A DNA stretch of 64,000 nucleotides from JAJRZL01 sp964557855 (lineage in GTDB: Bacteria; Zixibacteria; MSB-5A5; GN15; FEB-12): NCBI GenBank assembly GCA_964557855.1, contig CAZLBP010000013.1:1-64000 (forward strand). The letters run 5' to 3'. The position numbers and the translations under genes were made by a program. The notes beneath the pieces are model-generated. The model did no database searches, was not told where the DNA came from, and worked only from the letters and a program-made list of their open reading frames with translations. Below are positions 63,874 to 64,000 of the stretch, one piece after another. Position 1 is the stretch's first letter; the number at the start of each line of letters is the position of its first letter.

Positions 63874-64000
63874 ACATCGGGTATCCTCATATCAACCACG
63901 TCTGGGCTGATCTCATTATCGAAGAACTTACCAGGAACGACATCACACACTTTTTTCTCTCATCCGGTTCCCGCTCTTCGCCCCTGACGGCCGCAGTGGC
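63870..64000 (+). CDS. menD: MenD, 5' part only (cut by the window edge)
   Basis: ATG 63870 overlaps the menF stop (ATGA). The first 43 residues read MNIGYPHINHVWADLII, TRNDITHFFLSSGSRSSPLT, which is the start of SEPHCHC synthase (thiamine-diphosphate enzyme of menaquinone synthesis). Most MenD proteins have SPGSRSSPLT; here the Pro is Ser. The rest lies beyond the window. Confidence 0.92.
   Translation, partial: MNIGYPHINHVWADLIIEELTRNDITHFFLSSGSRSSPLTAAV

Overview
The window looks like a chromosome segment of an uncultured FCB-group bacterium; Candidatus Zixibacteria is my best guess. Two things point there. Four loci encode secreted proteins (one only a fragment) that end in paired dockerin-like calcium-loop repeats of the form VADLSYLVDYLFRGG, and one long secreted protein ends in an FlgD-like sorting domain (NYPNPFNP...). 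Housekeeping genes are otherwise bacterial: a three-subunit transhydrogenase, single-chain PurL, Tex, Obg, DprA, HPr and enzyme I, Tmk, and menaquinone genes. The phylum call is an inference from gene style; no search was run.

Left end (1-3.5 kb): a compact type V CRISPR-Cas module. A 765-residue RuvC nuclease that I recognise as a Cas12g (type V-G) homologue is followed by a candidate tracrRNA with its own promoter, a 24-nt anti-repeat and a T-run terminator. An array of five identical 36-bp repeats comes next. No cas1, cas2 or cas4 lies in the window. Just beyond the array is the broken C-terminal end of a dockerin-repeat gene.

3.5-13.6 kb: a substrate-binding/TolC fusion protein behind an RBS-masking hairpin, a CDP-alcohol phosphatidyltransferase, a THEP1 NTPase, a deletion scar joining a truncated glyoxalase-like gene to a truncated GEVED/dockerin gene, a DUF1761 protein, pntAA-pntAB-pntB, and a dead REP-associated (RAYT) transposase beside palindromic repeats.

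13.6-18 kb: an oxidative-stress block. It holds a PerR/Fur-type regulator without the usual CxxC zinc site, katG, and a peroxiredoxin whose peroxidatic residue is encoded by in-frame UGA followed by a SECIS-like hairpin, so very probably a selenoprotein. A hotdog thioesterase follows on the other strand.

18-32 kb: PepF-type oligopeptidase; a tightly overlapping four-gene operon (ATP-grasp/M20 fusion, gamma-glutamyltransferase, N-formylglutamate amidohydrolase-like protein, kinase-like protein); purL; a sorted secreted protein; a CBS protein; and a membrane-protein gene broken by a TAA.

32-46 kb: tex, an orphan protein, an arylsulfotransferase-like secreted protein, the obg-dprA-ptsH-ptsI-pgi/pmi operon, a beta-helix secreted protein, a second CDP-alcohol transferase, a small envelope protein, and a small gene whose only plausible start is ATA.

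46-64 kb: nhaA, a Ca/Na exchanger, a membrane phosphoesterase, a YCII protein, a tRNA-like 3' end, an S9 peptidase, a repeat-rich gap, an S41 protease, tmk, myo-inositol-phosphate synthase with a lysine-rich tail, a TetR regulator with an 18-bp palindrome at its start, a nitroreductase, a PfkB kinase, an alpha/beta hydrolase, and menG-menF-menD (menD cut by the window edge). At least three families of palindromic repeats are scattered between genes.
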